From Arcobacter sp. (GTDB taxonomy: Bacteria > Campylobacterota > Campylobacteria > Campylobacterales > Arcobacteraceae), in NCBI GenBank assembly GCA_030635995.1, contig DAOVXU010000094.1, positions 1 through 6,624 of the forward strand: a stretch of DNA of 6,624 nucleotides. Reading direction: 5' to 3'. Shown here in pieces: positions 5,391 through 6,624 of the stretch. The translations under genes and the position numbers were made by a program. The notes under the pieces are model-generated. The model was not told where the DNA came from, made no database searches, and worked only from the letters and a program-made list of their open reading frames with translations. How positions within the stretch are numbered: the stretch's first letter is position 1; each line of letters starts with the position of its first letter.

Positions 5391-5407
5391 GAATATATAT
5401 TTATAAT

Positions 5408-5414
5408 AAAGGAG
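5408..5414 (+). promoter_or_regulatory. Strong ribosome binding site of flgK
   Basis: AAAGGAG, 7 nt before the ATG at 5422, is the longest Shine-Dalgarno match noted in the window. It fixes the flgK start and fits a structural protein made in several copies per flagellum. Confidence 0.85.
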
Positions 5415-5421
5415 TATTGTA

Positions 5422-6624
5422 ATGTTAAACACACTTAATGTAGCTCAATCAGGTCTTGCTGTTGCTAGTGCACAAGTTGAAAATGTGATGAATAATATTG
5501 CAAATGAAAATACTGAAGGTTATAAAAAAAGGGTTGTTTCAACATCTGAATCTAGCCATCTAGATGCAAGGGAAACTGGTAGAGGTGTAGCTTTAGGTTC
5601 CGTAGATAGAATAACAAATATTTATATGTATGATAATCTTATGACACAGCAAAGTAAAGATGCTGAATATACAGAATTATCAAATATGCTTAGTGATATA
5701 GAGTCTATATTTTATGAAACAGAAGATAGTGGATTTTCAAATGATTTAGATAAATATTTTCAAGCATTAGAGGATCTTCGATCAAATCCATATAATGAGA
5801 TTTATAGAAATAATTTATCAAATCAAGGTCAAATACTAGTTGATGATCTACAAACATTATATAAAGGTATTGAAGATAGAGAAGTTGTAACTACAAATTT
5901 TGTAGAAGATAATGTAGATGAGATAAATGGTATCTTAAATGATATTGGAGCTGTAAATAAGCAAATAGTAGACTCTATAAATCCATCTAATGATTTGCTT
6001 GATAAAAGAGATCAATTGGAGTCTAGATTAAGTGCTTATATGTCTATTGATGTTGATAGAGCTGATACATATTCCTTAAGTATGGGTGGTATGACAGCTG
6101 TAAGATATGATACAAATATACATGCTATAAATATGGTAACTGAAAATATAGCACAAAAAGATATATACGCTGATACAAATAGTAGTAGTACATTGGTTGG
6201 TGCAAATTGGGATGGTTCAGATAGTATTACATATACTTTAGACAAAGACAATTCAGTAACAGTAACAGCAGGAGATTTTTTTGTAGATACAGATGGAAAT
6301 ACACAAATAGTTACGAAAGATAATATTGTACAAGCTTTAGCTGATAAAATAAATAATGATCCTAAACTTTCAATTTATATTGAAGCTCATAATGGTCAAT
6401 ATTCATTGGATGAATATGGAAATAAAGTTGAACAATCACCTACGAATACAGATTATTATTTAATGATAGAATCTAAAATTGATGGAATAGATGGTAAATT
6501 TGAAAGTAGAATTATTGTTAATAATGATGATACTACAGATGGAATTGGAAATCAAGTATCTAATTTAGTAGAAAAAAATATATTAAAAAGTAAAGAAGCC
6601 AATAACGATATTCATTTTGAGATA
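5422..6624 (+). CDS. flgK: Flagellar hook-associated protein 1 FlgK, N-terminal 401 residues (3' end outside window)
   Basis: FlgK is the first hook-filament junction protein, exported through the flagellar type III system. The frame is open from the ATG to the window edge (401 codons), so the C-terminal D0/D1 helices are missing. The N-terminus has the rod/hook-family signature (SGLAVASAQVENVMNNIAN, then ENTEGY at 29-34; the usual proline of NTPGY is a glutamate). FlgK-specific elements follow: FQALEDLRSNP (113-123) followed by an R-x-x-L helix, and NDLLDKRDQLESRLSAYMSI from residue 190. The region from about 263 is the variable outer domain, with a strand-helix-strand unit resembling the insert modules of hook-associated proteins and flagellins. 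These motifs make FlgE or FlgL unlikely. The gene has its own strong ribosome site and a candidate promoter in the gap after flgH. Confidence 0.94.
   Translation, partial: MLNTLNVAQSGLAVASAQVENVMNNIANENTEGYKKRVVSTSESSHLDARETGRGVALGSVDRITNIYMYDNLMTQQSKDAEYTELSNMLSDIESIFYETEDSGFSNDLDKYFQALEDLRSNPYNEIYRNNLSNQGQILVDDLQTLYKGIEDREVVTTNFVEDNVDEINGILNDIGAVNKQIVDSINPSNDLLDKRDQLESRLSAYMSIDVDRADTYSLSMGGMTAVRYDTNIHAINMVTENIAQKDIYADTNSSSTLVGANWDGSDSITYTLDKDNSVTVTAGDFFVDTDGNTQIVTKDNIVQALADKINNDPKLSIYIEAHNGQYSLDEYGNKVEQSPTNTDYYLMIESKIDGIDGKFESRIIVNNDDTTDGIGNQVSNLVEKNILKSKEANNDIHFEI

Noticed and set aside
5402..5407. Second TATAAT before flgK as a -10 box
   Set aside because: Transcription would start at or beyond the AAAGGAG ribosome site (5408-5414), removing it from the transcript.
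6036..6251. Minus-strand open frame of 71 codons inside flgK
   Set aside because: Antisense to a recognised flgK frame; no ribosome site or family resemblance.

Overview
The window is an AT-rich (well under one third G+C by eye) flagellar gene cluster with no mobile element, RNA gene or CRISPR array. The protein set (FliM, FlgI, FliQ, FliJ-like, MotE-like, FliL, FlgH, FlgK), the low G+C and the FliJ/MotE pairing suggest a Campylobacterota genome, most likely an Arcobacter-type (Arcobacteraceae) bacterium. This assignment comes from sequence style and gene content, not from a database search.

Layout: two transcription units diverge from a 101-bp gap (1569-1669). The left arm reads on the minus strand: flgI (P-ring) followed without a gap by fliM (switch/C-ring), which runs off the left edge. 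The right arm reads on the plus strand as a very tight operon: an unrecognised acidic protein (1670-2206), a small unrecognised protein (2209-2493), fliQ (export gate), a fliJ-like coiled-coil gene, a motE-like gene (periplasmic stator chaperone family), fliL, an unrecognised single-pass membrane protein (4231-4659) and flgH (L-ring lipoprotein). Junctions run from an 11-nt overlap to a 10-nt gap, which suggests co-transcription and translational coupling. After a 59-bp gap with its own -10-like element and a strong ribosome binding site comes flgK (first hook-filament junction protein), open at the right edge.

How the parts fit: FliQ and FliJ serve the flagellar type III export apparatus; FliM is the rotor switch; MotE and FliL act at the stator-rotor interface; FlgI and FlgH build the P and L bushings around the rod; FlgK joins hook and filament. 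Most of the window is conventional. The less ordinary content is the three unrecognised genes. The first two carry matching short acidic amphipathic motifs that also resemble the FliM N-terminal CheY-binding peptide, and the first looks like a degenerate receiver domain with an acidic tail. The third has a membrane anchor, a coiled coil and a small alpha/beta domain. These, the mirrored divergent promoter region and the paired TTG starts are the leads worth checking.
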